Positions 25,430 through 34,641 are shown, counted from the stretch's first letter. The stretch is DNA of 64,000 bases from Sphingomonas sanxanigenens DSM 19645 = NX02 (GCF_000512205.2 NZ_CP006644.1:1668520-1732519); one strand, 5' to 3'. The notes: a model not told the origin generated them from the letters alone. Numbers and translations are program-made.

Positions 25430-26008
25430 TCAGGTCCGGACGCCGGCGATCAGCACATCGACCAGCCGTCGTGCCTCCGCCTGCCAGCCATCGCTCGAGC
25501 TCATCTTGGCGACGCCGCCCAGCGCCCACAGCAAGGTCAGCGGATCCATGTCGACGCGCAGCTCGCCGCTCGCGGTACCGCGCTCGACAAGCCTTCCGGT
25601 TGCTTCCTTCACATGCGCGCTCGACGCGGCGAACAGATCGGATGCGCCGCCCGCGATCGAATTGAGCGCGTCCATCATGCCATATTTGGTCGACATGAAA
25701 TCGACGAACAGCAGCAGCCATTCGCGCAGCGCCTCTACGGGCGGCAGCGTCTCGGCAAAGCGCGTGGCGGCGGCGACGATCTGATCGGTCTCGTTGCGAT
25801 AGACGTCGGCGATCAGCGCGTCGCGGGTCGGGAAGTGGCGGTAGAGCGTGCCGATGCCGACGCCTGCGCCGCGCGCAATCTCTTCCAGGCTCGCCGCCGC
25901 GCCTTTTTCCGCAAAGGCCGCCTTGGCTGCTTCCAGAAGCTGCGCGCGGTTGCGCAATGCATCGGCTCGCGGCTTTCGGCTGCTCTGCACTTCGGTCTCG
26001 ACGGCCAC
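25430..26008 (-). CDS. TetR-family transcriptional regulator
   Basis: 192-aa repressor with an N-terminal HTH (LEEIARGAGVGIGTLYRHFPTR, residues about 42-63) and a divergent ligand-binding domain. It is divergently transcribed from two short-chain dehydrogenase genes, and two palindromes lie in the shared intergenic region; it probably represses them and itself until a small ligand binds. Start is GTG 26008 with AAGGG upstream. Convergent and only 12 bp from tonB. Confidence 0.9.
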   Translation of the reverse strand: MAVETEVQSSRKPRADALRNRAQLLEAAKAAFAEKGAAASLEEIARGAGVGIGTLYRHFPTRDALIADVYRNETDQIVAAATRFAETLPPVEALREWLLLFVDFMSTKYGMMDALNSIAGGASDLFAASSAHVKEATGRLVERGTASGELRVDMDPLTLLWALGGVAKMSSSDGWQAEARRLVDVLIAGVRT

Positions 26009-26027
26009 GACAATTCGCCCTTGCTAA

Positions 26028-26065
26028 ACGGAGGGAACCTCCGTATATAAGCGGAGGCGTCCTCC
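26028..26065. promoter_or_regulatory. Two palindromic operators, probable TetR binding sites
   Basis: Site 1: ACGGAGG-GAA-CCTCCGT (26028-26044), a perfect 7-bp inverted repeat. Site 2: GGAGG-CGT-CCTCC (26053-26065), a 5-bp version. The same GGAGG/CCTCC arms with 3-nt spacers lie 23 bp centre to centre, and TATATA (26045-26050) between them could be a -10 element. They sit 20-57 bp from the TetR start and 74-111 bp from the dehydrogenase start. Confidence 0.72.
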
Positions 26066-26138
26066 TATTTATACCTTCCAGCTTCGGCAGACAAGTCGTC
26101 AGAGGCGGAAAGGGGCGGGCGATCGGGTAAGGAGATTG

Positions 26139-27110
26139 ATGATGTCCATTGTGTTCGGAGCGACGTCGACGACTGATGACGTGCTCGCCGGTATCGATCT
26201 GTCGGGCAAGCGCGTGTTGGTGACGGGCGTTTCCGCCGGCCTCGGCGTCGAGACCGCGCGTGCGCTGGCGGCGCATGGCGCTGCGGTGGTCGGGGCGGCG
26301 CGTGATCTGGCGAAGGCCGGGCGGGCGACTGCGGTGGTGCGTGAAGATGCCGCCCGCGGCGGCAGCCTCGAACTGATCGAACTCGACCTCGCCTCGCTTG
26401 CCAGCGTGCGCGCGGCGGCGGATGCGCTGGTGGCGGATGGCCGCCCGTTCGACGTGGTGATCGCCAATGCCGGCGTGATGGCGGCGCCGTTCGGCCACAC
26501 CGCCGACGGTTTCGAGACGCAGTTCGGCACAAATCACCTTGGTCACTTCGTCTTCGTCAACCGCATCGCCGGGCTGATCGCGCCGGGCGGCCGGCTGGTG
26601 AATGTCGCTTCGTCGGGCCATCGCTATGCCGATGTCGACCTTGACGATCCCGGCTTCGAGCGGACGGAATATGATCCCTGGATGGCCTATGGCCGGTCGA
26701 AGACCGCCAACATCCTGTTCGCCGTCGAGTTCGATCGCCGCCACCGCGACCGCGGCGTCCGCGCCACTGCGCTGCATCCCGGCGGCATCCACACCGAGCT
26801 CGGCCGTCATGTCAGCGATGACCGGTTCGAGGTCATGATCGCGCAGATCAACGCCGAACTCGCGGCAGAGGGCAAGCCGCCCTTCGACTGGAAAACGGTG
26901 CCGCAGGGCGCTGCCACCTCGGTCTGGGCGGGCTTCGTCGCGTCGGCGGACGAGGTCGGCGGCAAATATTGCGAAAATTGCCATGTGTCGGCGGTGACCG
27001 ACGGGCTGATCAACCCGGTGGCGGAAGGGGTGCGCTCCTACGCGCTCGATCCGGCCAATGCCCGGGCCTTGTGGGAAAAGAGCGAGGCGATGGTCGGCGA
27101 GCGCTTCTGA
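26139..27110 (+). CDS. Short-chain dehydrogenase/reductase (retinol-dehydrogenase-like)
   Basis: NAD(P)-dependent oxidoreductase of about 323 aa. Cofactor motif TGVSAGLG and NAG (VIANAGVM) are clear; the active site has Ser in NVASSGHRY and YxxxK in YGRSK. The length and LGHFVF, HPGGIHTELGR segments resemble WW-oxidoreductase/retinol-dehydrogenase-type SDRs. Start is ATG 26139 or 26142 (TAAGGAG upstream favours 26142). First gene downstream of the TetR operators; substrate unknown. Confidence 0.88.
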   Translation: MMSIVFGATSTTDDVLAGIDLSGKRVLVTGVSAGLGVETARALAAHGAAVVGAARDLAKAGRATAVVREDAARGGSLELIELDLASLASVRAAADALVADGRPFDVVIANAGVMAAPFGHTADGFETQFGTNHLGHFVFVNRIAGLIAPGGRLVNVASSGHRYADVDLDDPGFERTEYDPWMAYGRSKTANILFAVEFDRRHRDRGVRATALHPGGIHTELGRHVSDDRFEVMIAQINAELAAEGKPPFDWKTVPQGAATSVWAGFVASADEVGGKYCENCHVSAVTDGLINPVAEGVRSYALDPANARALWEKSEAMVGERF

Positions 27111-27142
27111 GCGCACCGGCCACCCCGCAATCGGAGGAACGG

Positions 27143-28051
27143 ATGATGACGAGAACCTGGCTGATCACGGGTATCGGCAGCGGCTTCGGCCGCATCATGG
27201 CCGAGCGCCTCCTCGGCCGTGGCGATCGCGTTGCCGGCACGGTGCGCGATCGTGCGGCGGTGGCCGATCTGGCCGCGGCTTATGGCAGCCGGCTGTGGCT
27301 GGATGTGCTGGACGTTGCGGAAACCGATGCGATCGCCGGCACCGTCGATCGCGCCTGGGCGGCGCTGGGCCGCATCGACGTGGTCGTCAGCAATGCCGGC
27401 TACGGGCTGATGGGCGCCGCCGAGGAAGTGAGCGACGCGATGATCCGGCACCAGATCGATACCAACCTGCTGGGATCGATCATGCTGATCCGCGCGGCGC
27501 TGCCCCATCTGCGCGCGCAGGGCGGCGGCCGCATCCTGCAGCTTTCGAGCATGGCGGGGCAGGCGGCGTTCGCCGGCGGTGCGCTCTACCATGCGACCAA
27601 ATGGGGCATCGAAGGCTTTGTCGAGGCGGTAGCGCAGGAGGTCGGCGTGTTCGGCATCGGCTGCACGATCGTGCAGCCGGGCGGCGCGCGCACCGACTTC
27701 AGCCGCCGCAGCGCGCAGGTGGCGCCGATGTCGGCGGCCTATGATGCCTCGCCGTCGCGCATGGTCAACCATCTGATCGCCGACACCGCCCATCCGCCTG
27801 CCGGCGATCCGGTGAAGATGGTGGAGGCGATGATCGCCAGCGTCGAGCAGGAACCGGCCCCGCTGCGGCTGGCGCTGGGCAGCGACGCCTATCGCGTGAT
27901 GCGCGCACGCTACGCCGAACGGCTGATCTGCCTCGAAGCGCAGCGCGATGTTGCGCTTGGGACAGATGCGGAAGAGCGCGCGGAGGGTGACGCGGCGTGG
28001 TTCGAGCGCCACCGTAAGGTGGCGCCGGCACCGGCGCTGCAGCGCGCGTGA
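27143..28051 (+). CDS. Short-chain dehydrogenase/reductase
   Basis: 302-aa classical SDR: cofactor motif TGIGSGFG, NAG in VVSNAGYG, catalytic Ser in LQLSSMAGQ and YxxxK in YHATK. The C-terminal part is long, as in SDRs acting on hydrophobic alcohols or aldehydes. GGAGG precedes two in-frame ATGs (27143 and 27146). It follows the first SDR by 32 nt, so both probably belong to the TetR-controlled unit, with related substrates. Confidence 0.88.
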   Translation: MMTRTWLITGIGSGFGRIMAERLLGRGDRVAGTVRDRAAVADLAAAYGSRLWLDVLDVAETDAIAGTVDRAWAALGRIDVVVSNAGYGLMGAAEEVSDAMIRHQIDTNLLGSIMLIRAALPHLRAQGGGRILQLSSMAGQAAFAGGALYHATKWGIEGFVEAVAQEVGVFGIGCTIVQPGGARTDFSRRSAQVAPMSAAYDASPSRMVNHLIADTAHPPAGDPVKMVEAMIASVEQEPAPLRLALGSDAYRVMRARYAERLICLEAQRDVALGTDAEERAEGDAAWFERHRKVAPAPALQRA

Positions 28052-28065
28052 AGGGAGGCTTTTTT

Positions 28066-28204
28066 CCCCTCCCCTTCAGGGGAGGGGTTGGGGTGGGGGC
28101 GAGCGGAGCGAGCTTCCGGCAACACCGGAAAACAGCGCCGCCAGGGGCATTGAGCCCCTGCCGCGCTACCCCACCCCTGGCCCCTCTCCCCTGAAGAGGA
28201 GGGG
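28066..28204. repeat. Composite inverted-repeat element of several hairpins
   Basis: Left arm: CCCCTCCCC-TTCA-GGGGAGGGG (28066-28087), a perfect 9-bp hairpin preceded by five T. Right arm: a related C/G-rich hairpin (28181-28204). The left arm plus its GTTGGGGTGGGG tail is roughly the reverse complement of the right arm with its CCCCACCCC lead, so the whole forms a long imperfect inverted repeat. Inside are TTCCGG/CCGGAA (28114-28130) and a 7-bp stem at 28142-28160. It fills the gap between convergent genes, where it could act as a bidirectional terminator; it resembles REP/BIME-like elements. No ORF inside. Confidence 0.8.
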
Positions 28205-28218
28205 ATAATTCAGCCCCC

Positions 28219-29586
28219 TCAAATCGCCTTGTCCAACCGCGGAAGCGGCAGGCGCAGCATGAAGATCGATCCGCTTTCGGCACCGGGTTCGTACACGATG
28301 TCTCCACCCATCGCGGTCACCAGCGCGCGGGCGATGTAGAGCCCCAGCCCCGATCCCCGCTCACCATGCAGCGGCTGGCGCGAGCCGCGTTTGAACTTGC
28401 CGAACAGGTCCTCGCGCTCTTCGGGCGGGACGCCGGTGCCCTGGTCGATCACGGCGATCTGCGCGCGGCCGTTCGCACGGCGGCAGCGCAACGTCACCGC
28501 GGCGCCCTCGGGCGAGAAGCGGATCGCGTTCGAGACGAGATTGTCGATCGCGCGCTCCATCGCATAGGGTTCGAACGCGGCGAGCAGCGGGGAGAAGGGC
28601 TGGTCGATCTCGATCGTCACTCCCGCGGCGGCGGCAAGCGCCGCGTTGCGGTGGCGCGCGGCGATCGCCACCGTCCGGATGTCGTCGATCGCCAGGTCAA
28701 GCTCGGCCATCGTCTCCAGTTCGTGCGCCTCGAGGATGCGCGCGATCAGTGCCAGCATCGCGGTGACGCTGCCGCTGCCCTCGTCGAGCACGCGGCGGTA
28801 GAAGGCGGCGTCGGCACCGCTGCGGTCCGCGGCGAGCTGCAGCAGGTTGCGCAGCCCGAACAGCGGGCTGCGCAGGTCGTGCGCGGCGACCGCCATCAAC
28901 TCGTTGAGTTCGTGGATGTGCGTGGCCAGATCGGCATTGGCCAGTTCCAGCGCAGCGTTCTGGTCGGCGATGATCTCCCGCTGATGGCGATCGCGCTGGC
29001 GCAATTGGTAGAGCGCGACCCGGACGATGATCGCCATCGTGCACGCCAGCACGGTGTTGAAGATCGCCATGACCCGGTGGAGCACCGTGTGTTCGAACGA
29101 GATCGCGGCGAGCAGCGAATGGATCAGGCAGGTTCCCAGGATGATCGCCGCGAACGGCCGCGGCGGCATCATGAAGATCGCCGCGAACGCCAGCACCACC
29201 ATCGAATAGCCGTAAGGCATCGCGCCGGTCCTGGAGATCAGATAGCCGGCACTGATCGACAGCAGCATCGCCGAGATGATGAACGCAGTGGGCAATGTGG
29301 CGCTGGTGTCCGCGGCGCGCGGCTGCCGCTGCGCGATGCGAGCGGCGATGATGAAGCCGATCATCACCAAAGCGGCCACTGCCGACAGGATTTTCAGCGC
29401 ATCGCTGGGGCGGAGGAAGGCGAACACGAACTCGAAGGCGGCGTCGATCAGGCCGAGGATGCCGACGATCTCCACCCGCGTATAATCGATGCGGATCGCG
29501 GCCTCGTCTTCCACGCTCCGCGTCGAACGGATCAGTTCGCGCAGCCCGGCCACCGCCCGCCGCGCCGTCGCCCGGGGGCTGATCAC
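28219..29586 (-). CDS. Sensor histidine kinase, membrane-bound
   Basis: 455-aa kinase. Residues about 40-195 form five or six membrane helices with no periplasmic sensor domain. A coiled-coil linker then leads to the dimerisation box with the phospho-acceptor His236 (VAAHDLRSP), and a HATPase domain with N-box LVSNAIRFSPEG, DQGTGVP and GSGLGLYIA. GTG 29586 overlaps the response-regulator stop by 4 nt (GTGA), so the pair is co-translated. The signal is unknown; it may lie in the membrane. Confidence 0.92.
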   Translation of the reverse strand: MISPRATARRAVAGLRELIRSTRSVEDEAAIRIDYTRVEIVGILGLIDAAFEFVFAFLRPSDALKILSAVAALVMIGFIIAARIAQRQPRAADTSATLPTAFIISAMLLSISAGYLISRTGAMPYGYSMVVLAFAAIFMMPPRPFAAIILGTCLIHSLLAAISFEHTVLHRVMAIFNTVLACTMAIIVRVALYQLRQRDRHQREIIADQNAALELANADLATHIHELNELMAVAAHDLRSPLFGLRNLLQLAADRSGADAAFYRRVLDEGSGSVTAMLALIARILEAHELETMAELDLAIDDIRTVAIAARHRNAALAAAAGVTIEIDQPFSPLLAAFEPYAMERAIDNLVSNAIRFSPEGAAVTLRCRRANGRAQIAVIDQGTGVPPEEREDLFGKFKRGSRQPLHGERGSGLGLYIARALVTAMGGDIVYEPGAESGSIFMLRLPLPRLDKAI

Positions 29587-30242
29587 CCCGCGCCCCCGGA
29601 CTGGACGAATTCGCGCGCCGCCTCTTCCAGCGCCCGCGCGCGATCGAGACCGAGCTTGATCTTGATCCGGTCGCGATAGGTGCCCACCGTCTTCACCGAA
29701 AGGCTGAGGTCGTTGGCGATCTCCTGCGAGGAAAGGCCGATGCCGATCATCCGCAGCACCTGCACCTCGCGATCGGAAAGCTCCTCATAGCGCGAACGGC
29801 CGAGCGCGACGCCGCGCGCGAAGTCGGCGACCAGCATCTGCTGCACGGCGGCGCTGACGAACAGGTCGCCGGCGACGACCGCGGTGACCGCATCGGCGAC
29901 GATCGAGAGATGCTCCCCCTTGGCGACATAGCCGCGTGCGCCGGCGCGCAGCACCCGGCGCGCGAAATGACGTTCGTCCTGACTGGAATAGACGATGATC
30001 CGCGCCATCGGATGCAACCGGACGAGCTCCGCGATCATCTCGATGCCGTCGCGGCCGCCGAGCACGAGATCGAGGATGATGACGTCGGGCCTGAGCGCTT
30101 CCGCCGCTCGATAGGCGCCCTGCACGTCGCGCGCCTCGCCAACGACCTCCATCTCGTCATGCGCGTCGAACTGGAGGTGCAGGCCGAACAGCACGACCGG
30201 ATGGTCGTCGACGATGAGGATGCGGACGCGCTCGGCTGCCAT
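29583..30242 (-). CDS. NarL/LuxR-type response regulator
   Basis: 219-aa regulator: N-terminal receiver domain with acidic pair Asp12/Asp13, phospho-acceptor Asp58 (VIILDLVLGG) and Lys in GYVAKGE; C-terminal LuxR-type HTH (LSDREVQVLRMIGIGLSSQE, residues about 150-210). Partner of the histidine kinase coded immediately downstream. Targets unknown; repeated TGTAGG sequences upstream of the gene may be autoregulatory sites. Confidence 0.93.
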   Translation of the reverse strand: MAAERVRILIVDDHPVVLFGLHLQFDAHDEMEVVGEARDVQGAYRAAEALRPDVIILDLVLGGRDGIEMIAELVRLHPMARIIVYSSQDERHFARRVLRAGARGYVAKGEHLSIVADAVTAVVAGDLFVSAAVQQMLVADFARGVALGRSRYEELSDREVQVLRMIGIGLSSQEIANDLSLSVKTVGTYRDRIKIKLGLDRARALEEAAREFVQSGGAG

Positions 30243-30778
30243 GGAAAGATCGATGATGCCCCAGTTGCCGCCAGCAAGGAATGGCGAACATGCGGCGCTG
30301 CCATCTACAGCATAGGGCGTTCACCATGTGTAGGTTTCGTCCCTACGGTCCTGTAGGAACGCGGTGCTTACAGGCGCGTGCCGCAACCGGATTAAGCCTT
30401 GGCTGCGATCCGCGATCCGGTGGCCGGGGGGCGCCGGAAAGCGACGGCAGAGGATGCCGGGATCGGGTGCGCACGCCGCCGCTGGATCGGCACGGGCCGA
30501 CTTCGCCGGCGTGCGCACGATTTCCTTCGAAGCCAAATGTCGGGCGCGTTGCGGACAGCCGGTCGCGCGCCAGCGCATCGTCGCGGCCGTTTCGGGCCGG
30601 CTCGCGGCTGCGGCGACGAGCGGAAGGCCGGCGCCGTCCAGGTCGGTCGCGCGGTCGGGGGGGGCGCGGCAGATCGGCTTTGCCTGTTGCGCAGCGGGCA
30701 ACACCCGTCGCCCGATGATCAATACCGCCCCGGCAGCGCGCCTCGCTATGCGGCCCGCGACCGACCAGGGGGAATCAT
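30243..30778. other. Intergenic region between response regulator and receptor
   Basis: 536 bp with no convincing gene; frames here are Arg-rich and lack family features. It holds divergent promoters. TGTAGG occurs at 30329-30334 and 30352-30357, with CCCTAC at 30341-30346, so GTAGG and CCTAC form a small inverted repeat near the response-regulator start. Confidence 0.5.
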
Positions 30779-33070
30779 ATGCGACACAAGCTGCTGACCG
30801 GAATGAGCGCCATTGCCTGTGCCACGGGCTATGCCCATGCGCAGGTGCCGGAAGAGAGAGGCGCGGACGCGATCATCGTCACCGGAACGCGCAGCGCATG
30901 CCGGGCCGCGCTCGACTCATCGGCGCCGATCGACGTGATCGATGCCAAGGCGCTCGCCGACACCGGCTATCCCGATCTCGGCCGCGCGCTCAACTTCCTC
31001 CAGCCCTCGATCAACTTCGCCCGTGCCGCCACCACCGCCTCGGCCGCCAACACCCGGCCGGTCACGCTGCGCGGCCTCTCGCCGGACCAGACGCTGGTGC
31101 TGGTCAACGGCAAGCGCCGCCACGCTAACGCCGTGCTCAACGTCAACAACAGCATCGGCCGCGGCTCGGCGGCGGTCGATCTCGACACCATCCCCGAAAG
31201 CGCGATCGAGCGGATCGAGATCCTGCGCGATGGCGCGGCGGCCCAATATGGCTCGGATGCGATCGCTGGCGTGGTCAATATCATCCTCAAGTCCAACGGC
31301 AGCGGCGGCAGCGGCGAACTGATGGCCGGCATCACCGAGGAGGGCGATGGCGAGAACGGCCTTGCGAGCATCAGCGGCGGGCTGGCGCTGGGCGCGGGCG
31401 GGCATCTGACGATCAGCGCCTCCGCGCGCCACCAGCAGGCGACCAACCGCGCCTATGTCGACCAGCGCTTCGGCCGGGTGACCTACCGGATCGGCGATCC
31501 CAAGGCGACCGTCGCCAGCCTTGCGCTCGATGGCGCGCTGCCGCTGGGCGACGCCGAACTCTATGCTTTCGGCACGCTGACCCGGAAAATCTCCAACAAT
31601 GCCGCGGGTTTTCGCGTGCCCGGCTTCTCGCCGGTGCATCCGCAGGGCTTCCTGCCGATCATCGAGCCGCGCATCTGGGATGTCGGCGCCACCGTCGGCC
31701 TGCGCGGCGAATTCGGCGCGGTGAAGGCGGATCTCAGCCAGGGCTTCGGCTCGAACAAGGCCGATTTCCGGGTGTCCGACACCGCCAATGCGTCGCTGGG
31801 GGCTGACAGCCCGACGCGGTTCGACGCGGGCAGCGTGACCTACCGCCAATATGTCAGCGACCTCACCGTCTCGATGCCGCTCGATGGGGTGCTCGCCGGC
31901 GGCAATATCGCGGCGGGCGGCCAATATCGCCACGAGACCTACGCGATCGGCAATGGCGAGCCTCTCGCCTATTTCGGCCTCGGTGCCGATGGCTTCGCCG
32001 GTTTCAATCCGCGCAACCCGACCGACGCGAAGCGCGATGCCTATGCCGCGTTCCTCGATGTCGAACTGCGCCCGATCGAACCACTGCTGCTCGGCGCCGC
32101 GGTGCGCTATGACGATTATGACGATTTCGGCGGCCGCACGACGTGGCGGGCCACTGCGCGCCTCGACATCATCGAAGGTGCTGCGCTGCGCGGTACCGTC
32201 GGCACCGGCTTCAAGGCGCCCTCGCTCCAGCAGCAATATTTCAGCGCCGTGCAGGGCGCGACCAGCGCCGGCCGGCTGGTGACGGTGGGCACATTGCCGG
32301 TCTCCGACGCCGTCGCGCGGGCGCTGGGTGCCAGCGACCTCAAGGCCGAACGCGCGCGCAACCTGACCGCGGGCGTGGTGTTCGGCCCGTTCGACGGCTT
32401 CTCCTTCACTGCGGACTATTTCCGTATCCGCATCCGTGATCGCATCGCGCTCAGCGAGCAACTGGGCGGGGCGGCAGTCGTTTCGATCCTGCAGGCGGCG
32501 GGGATCACCAATTTCCAGCAGGTGCGCTTTTTCACCAACGCGGTCGATACGACGACGCGCGGCGTGGAGGCGGTGGCGCGCTGGCAGGGCCAGGTGGGCG
32601 CGGAAACGCGGCTGTCCTTCGCGGCCGGCTATGGCTGGTTCGACAACCGGCTGGATCGGCTGCGCGCCAACCCGGTGCTGCCGGCGCTGCCGCTGCTCAA
32701 CACCAAGTCGATCCTGTTCCTCACCGAGGCGCAGCCGCGCAGCAAATTCACCTTTCAGGGCACGGTCGACCATGGTCCGTTCGATGCGCAGCTCAGCCTC
32801 ACCGCCTTCGGCACCTATACCTCGGCACCCCTCGTCGCGACGCAGACCTTCGACGGCAAGGAGTCGGTCGATCTCGCGCTCGGCTATGACGTGTTGCCCG
32901 GCGCACGGCTGGGGATGGGCGTTCAGAACCTGTTCGATGCGCGGCCCGACGGCATCATCGATCAGGGTACCGCGATCGCCGCGACCGGCGGCAGCTTCCC
33001 GACCGGCGAGGAAACCCCGCTCGGCCTCAACGGGCGGAGTTGGTACGCGCGGCTGTCGGTGCGCTTCTGA
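30779..33070 (+). CDS. TonB-dependent outer-membrane receptor
   Basis: 763-aa receptor: signal peptide ending at YAHAQ, TonB-box-like DAIIVTGTR, plug with TLRGLSPDQTLVLVNGKR and ILRDGAAAQYGSDAIAGVVN, barrel ending in LSVRF. Plug motifs nearly repeat those of the receptor at 16706, marking a common subfamily. Its stop overlaps the next start as TGATG. The co-translated product is an exported PhoD-type phosphatase, so an organophosphate or phosphodiester ligand is a reasonable guess. GGGGGA precedes ATG 30779. Confidence 0.93.
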   Translation: MRHKLLTGMSAIACATGYAHAQVPEERGADAIIVTGTRSACRAALDSSAPIDVIDAKALADTGYPDLGRALNFLQPSINFARAATTASAANTRPVTLRGLSPDQTLVLVNGKRRHANAVLNVNNSIGRGSAAVDLDTIPESAIERIEILRDGAAAQYGSDAIAGVVNIILKSNGSGGSGELMAGITEEGDGENGLASISGGLALGAGGHLTISASARHQQATNRAYVDQRFGRVTYRIGDPKATVASLALDGALPLGDAELYAFGTLTRKISNNAAGFRVPGFSPVHPQGFLPIIEPRIWDVGATVGLRGEFGAVKADLSQGFGSNKADFRVSDTANASLGADSPTRFDAGSVTYRQYVSDLTVSMPLDGVLAGGNIAAGGQYRHETYAIGNGEPLAYFGLGADGFAGFNPRNPTDAKRDAYAAFLDVELRPIEPLLLGAAVRYDDYDDFGGRTTWRATARLDIIEGAALRGTVGTGFKAPSLQQQYFSAVQGATSAGRLVTVGTLPVSDAVARALGASDLKAERARNLTAGVVFGPFDGFSFTADYFRIRIRDRIALSEQLGGAAVVSILQAAGITNFQQVRFFTNAVDTTTRGVEAVARWQGQVGAETRLSFAAGYGWFDNRLDRLRANPVLPALPLLNTKSILFLTEAQPRSKFTFQGTVDHGPFDAQLSLTAFGTYTSAPLVATQTFDGKESVDLALGYDVLPGARLGMGVQNLFDARPDGIIDQGTAIAATGGSFPTGEETPLGLNGRSWYARLSVRF

Positions 33071-34572
33071 TGCTCTCGCGCCGGAACGTGCTGGCGGGTG
33101 CCGCGGCGCTGGCGGCGAGCCGCTTCGCCGCGGCTGGCCAGGTGGTGGCGGCACCGCCGCGGCCGCGGCTGACCGAGGATCCGTTCGCGCTCGGCGTCGC
33201 CTCGGGCGAGCCCGCACGCGATGGCTTCGTGATCTGGACGCGCATTGCCGGCTTGCAGCAGGACGCGATCGTCGCCTGGGAAGTGGCGGCGGACGAGCGC
33301 TTCCGACGGATCGTGCGGACGGGGCGGGCGGCCGCACCCGTCGCGCGCGGCGGCGCGGTGCATGTCCGCGTGCGCGGGCTCGCGCCGGGGCGGCGCTGGT
33401 TCTACCGCTTCCACCTCGCCGGCGCGGTCAGCCGCATCGGGCGCGTTTCGACCATTGCTGATCGGCCCGACAGGCTGCGGCTGGCGCTCACCTCCTGCCA
33501 GCATTGGGAACAGGGCTGGTTCACCGGCTATCGGGACATGATCGCCGCCGATGTCGCCGCGGTGCTGCAGATGGGCGACTATATCTACGAGAAGTCGTTC
33601 GGGGCGGGAACTGACGTCCGCTCCTTCGGTGCGCCCGATCCGGTGACGCTGGAGGACTATCGTGCGCGTCACGCACTCTATCGAAGCGACCGCGACCTTG
33701 CGGACGCGCATGCCGCGCTGCCCTTCATCGTCGCGTTCGACGATCATGAGGTGGAGAATGACTATGCCGGCGTCCATGGCGCCATCACCGCCGATTCCGG
33801 CGCTTTCATGAAGCGACGCGCAGCGGCCTATCAGGCCTATTTCGAACATATGCCGCTCGATCCCGCGGCGCTGGCAGCGGATGGCGGTATCCAGCTCTAC
33901 CGCCGCTTCCGCTGGGGCGATCTGGCGAGCGTGCATGTGCTCGATACCCGCCAGCACCGCAGCGCCCATGCCTGCGCGACGGCAGAGGAGCGGGGCGGCC
34001 GCGTCCTCGGCAACTGCGCCGCGCTCGACGATCCGGCGCGGACGATGCTCGGCCATGCGCAAGAGGCATGGCTCGATGACGGGTTTCGCCGCGAACAGGC
34101 GCGCTGGACCTTGATCGCGCAACAGACCCTGTTTGCGCCGCTCGCGCTGCCGCAGGGGCCCGGCGCGCGTTATTCCGATATCTGGGATGGCTATGGCGCA
34201 GCGCGTGGACGGCTGCTCGATGCGCTCGCGCGGCCGTCGGTGGAGAACGCGCTGATGCTCGGCGGCGATGTCCACAGCTTCTGGCTCAACGACGTCGCCC
34301 GCATCCCGGGCGGGACGCCCGTCGCCACCGAGATCGTGACGAGTTGCCTCGCCTCGCGCAACGGGCCGGAAGCGCTGTTTGCGCCGGCAAAGGCGTTGAA
34401 CCCGCATGTGCGGCTGCTCGACAATCATCATGCCGGCTATGTGCTGCTGGACGTGACGCTGTCGCGGACGGAGATCGATCTGCGGGCGGTGGAGAGTCTG
34501 GCGGATCCGGACAGCGCCACGCGGTCGCTGGCCCGGCGCACGGTGGCGGCGGGGAAGGCGGGCGTGGCCTGA
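33070..34572 (+). CDS. phoD: Tat-exported PhoD-type alkaline phosphatase/phosphodiesterase
   Basis: 500-aa metallophosphoesterase with a twin-Arg signal (SRRNVLAGAAALAAS). Core residues match PhoD: Cys143 in TSCQHWEQGW, Asp170 and Tyr173 in QMGDYIY, FDDHEVEND, and LGGDVHSFW near the C-terminus; these bind the Fe/Ca cluster in the characterised B. subtilis enzyme. It probably releases phosphate from phosphomono- or diesters in the periplasm. ATG 33070 overlaps the receptor stop; a longer frame from 33040 would displace the Tat motif from the N-terminus. No Pho box was recognised. Confidence 0.9.
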   Translation: MLSRRNVLAGAAALAASRFAAAGQVVAAPPRPRLTEDPFALGVASGEPARDGFVIWTRIAGLQQDAIVAWEVAADERFRRIVRTGRAAAPVARGGAVHVRVRGLAPGRRWFYRFHLAGAVSRIGRVSTIADRPDRLRLALTSCQHWEQGWFTGYRDMIAADVAAVLQMGDYIYEKSFGAGTDVRSFGAPDPVTLEDYRARHALYRSDRDLADAHAALPFIVAFDDHEVENDYAGVHGAITADSGAFMKRRAAAYQAYFEHMPLDPAALAADGGIQLYRRFRWGDLASVHVLDTRQHRSAHACATAEERGGRVLGNCAALDDPARTMLGHAQEAWLDDGFRREQARWTLIAQQTLFAPLALPQGPGARYSDIWDGYGAARGRLLDALARPSVENALMLGGDVHSFWLNDVARIPGGTPVATEIVTSCLASRNGPEALFAPAKALNPHVRLLDNHHAGYVLLDVTLSRTEIDLRAVESLADPDSATRSLARRTVAAGKAGVA

Positions 34573-34599
34573 TTCCCCTCGCGCGAGCGGGAGGGGAAT
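34572..34599. terminator. Hairpin terminator after phoD-like gene
   Basis: ATTCCCCTC (34572-34580) pairs with GAGGGGAAT (34591-34599), starting inside the stop codon of the phosphatase. It separates this gene from the LysR gene and belongs to the C/G-rich hairpin family. Confidence 0.65.
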
Positions 34600-34641
34600 G
34601 ATGTCTCAATTCTGTGACATCGCGGGTGCAGGGTGGCCCTC

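Noticed and set aside
30356-30378. GGAAC near the response-regulator region as an EcfG promoter
   Set aside because: No GTT-type -10 element at 16-17 bp.
30281-30797. Several open plus- and minus-strand frames in the gap before the second receptor
   Set aside because: All Arg-rich and without ribosome sites or family features; treated as non-coding regulatory DNA.
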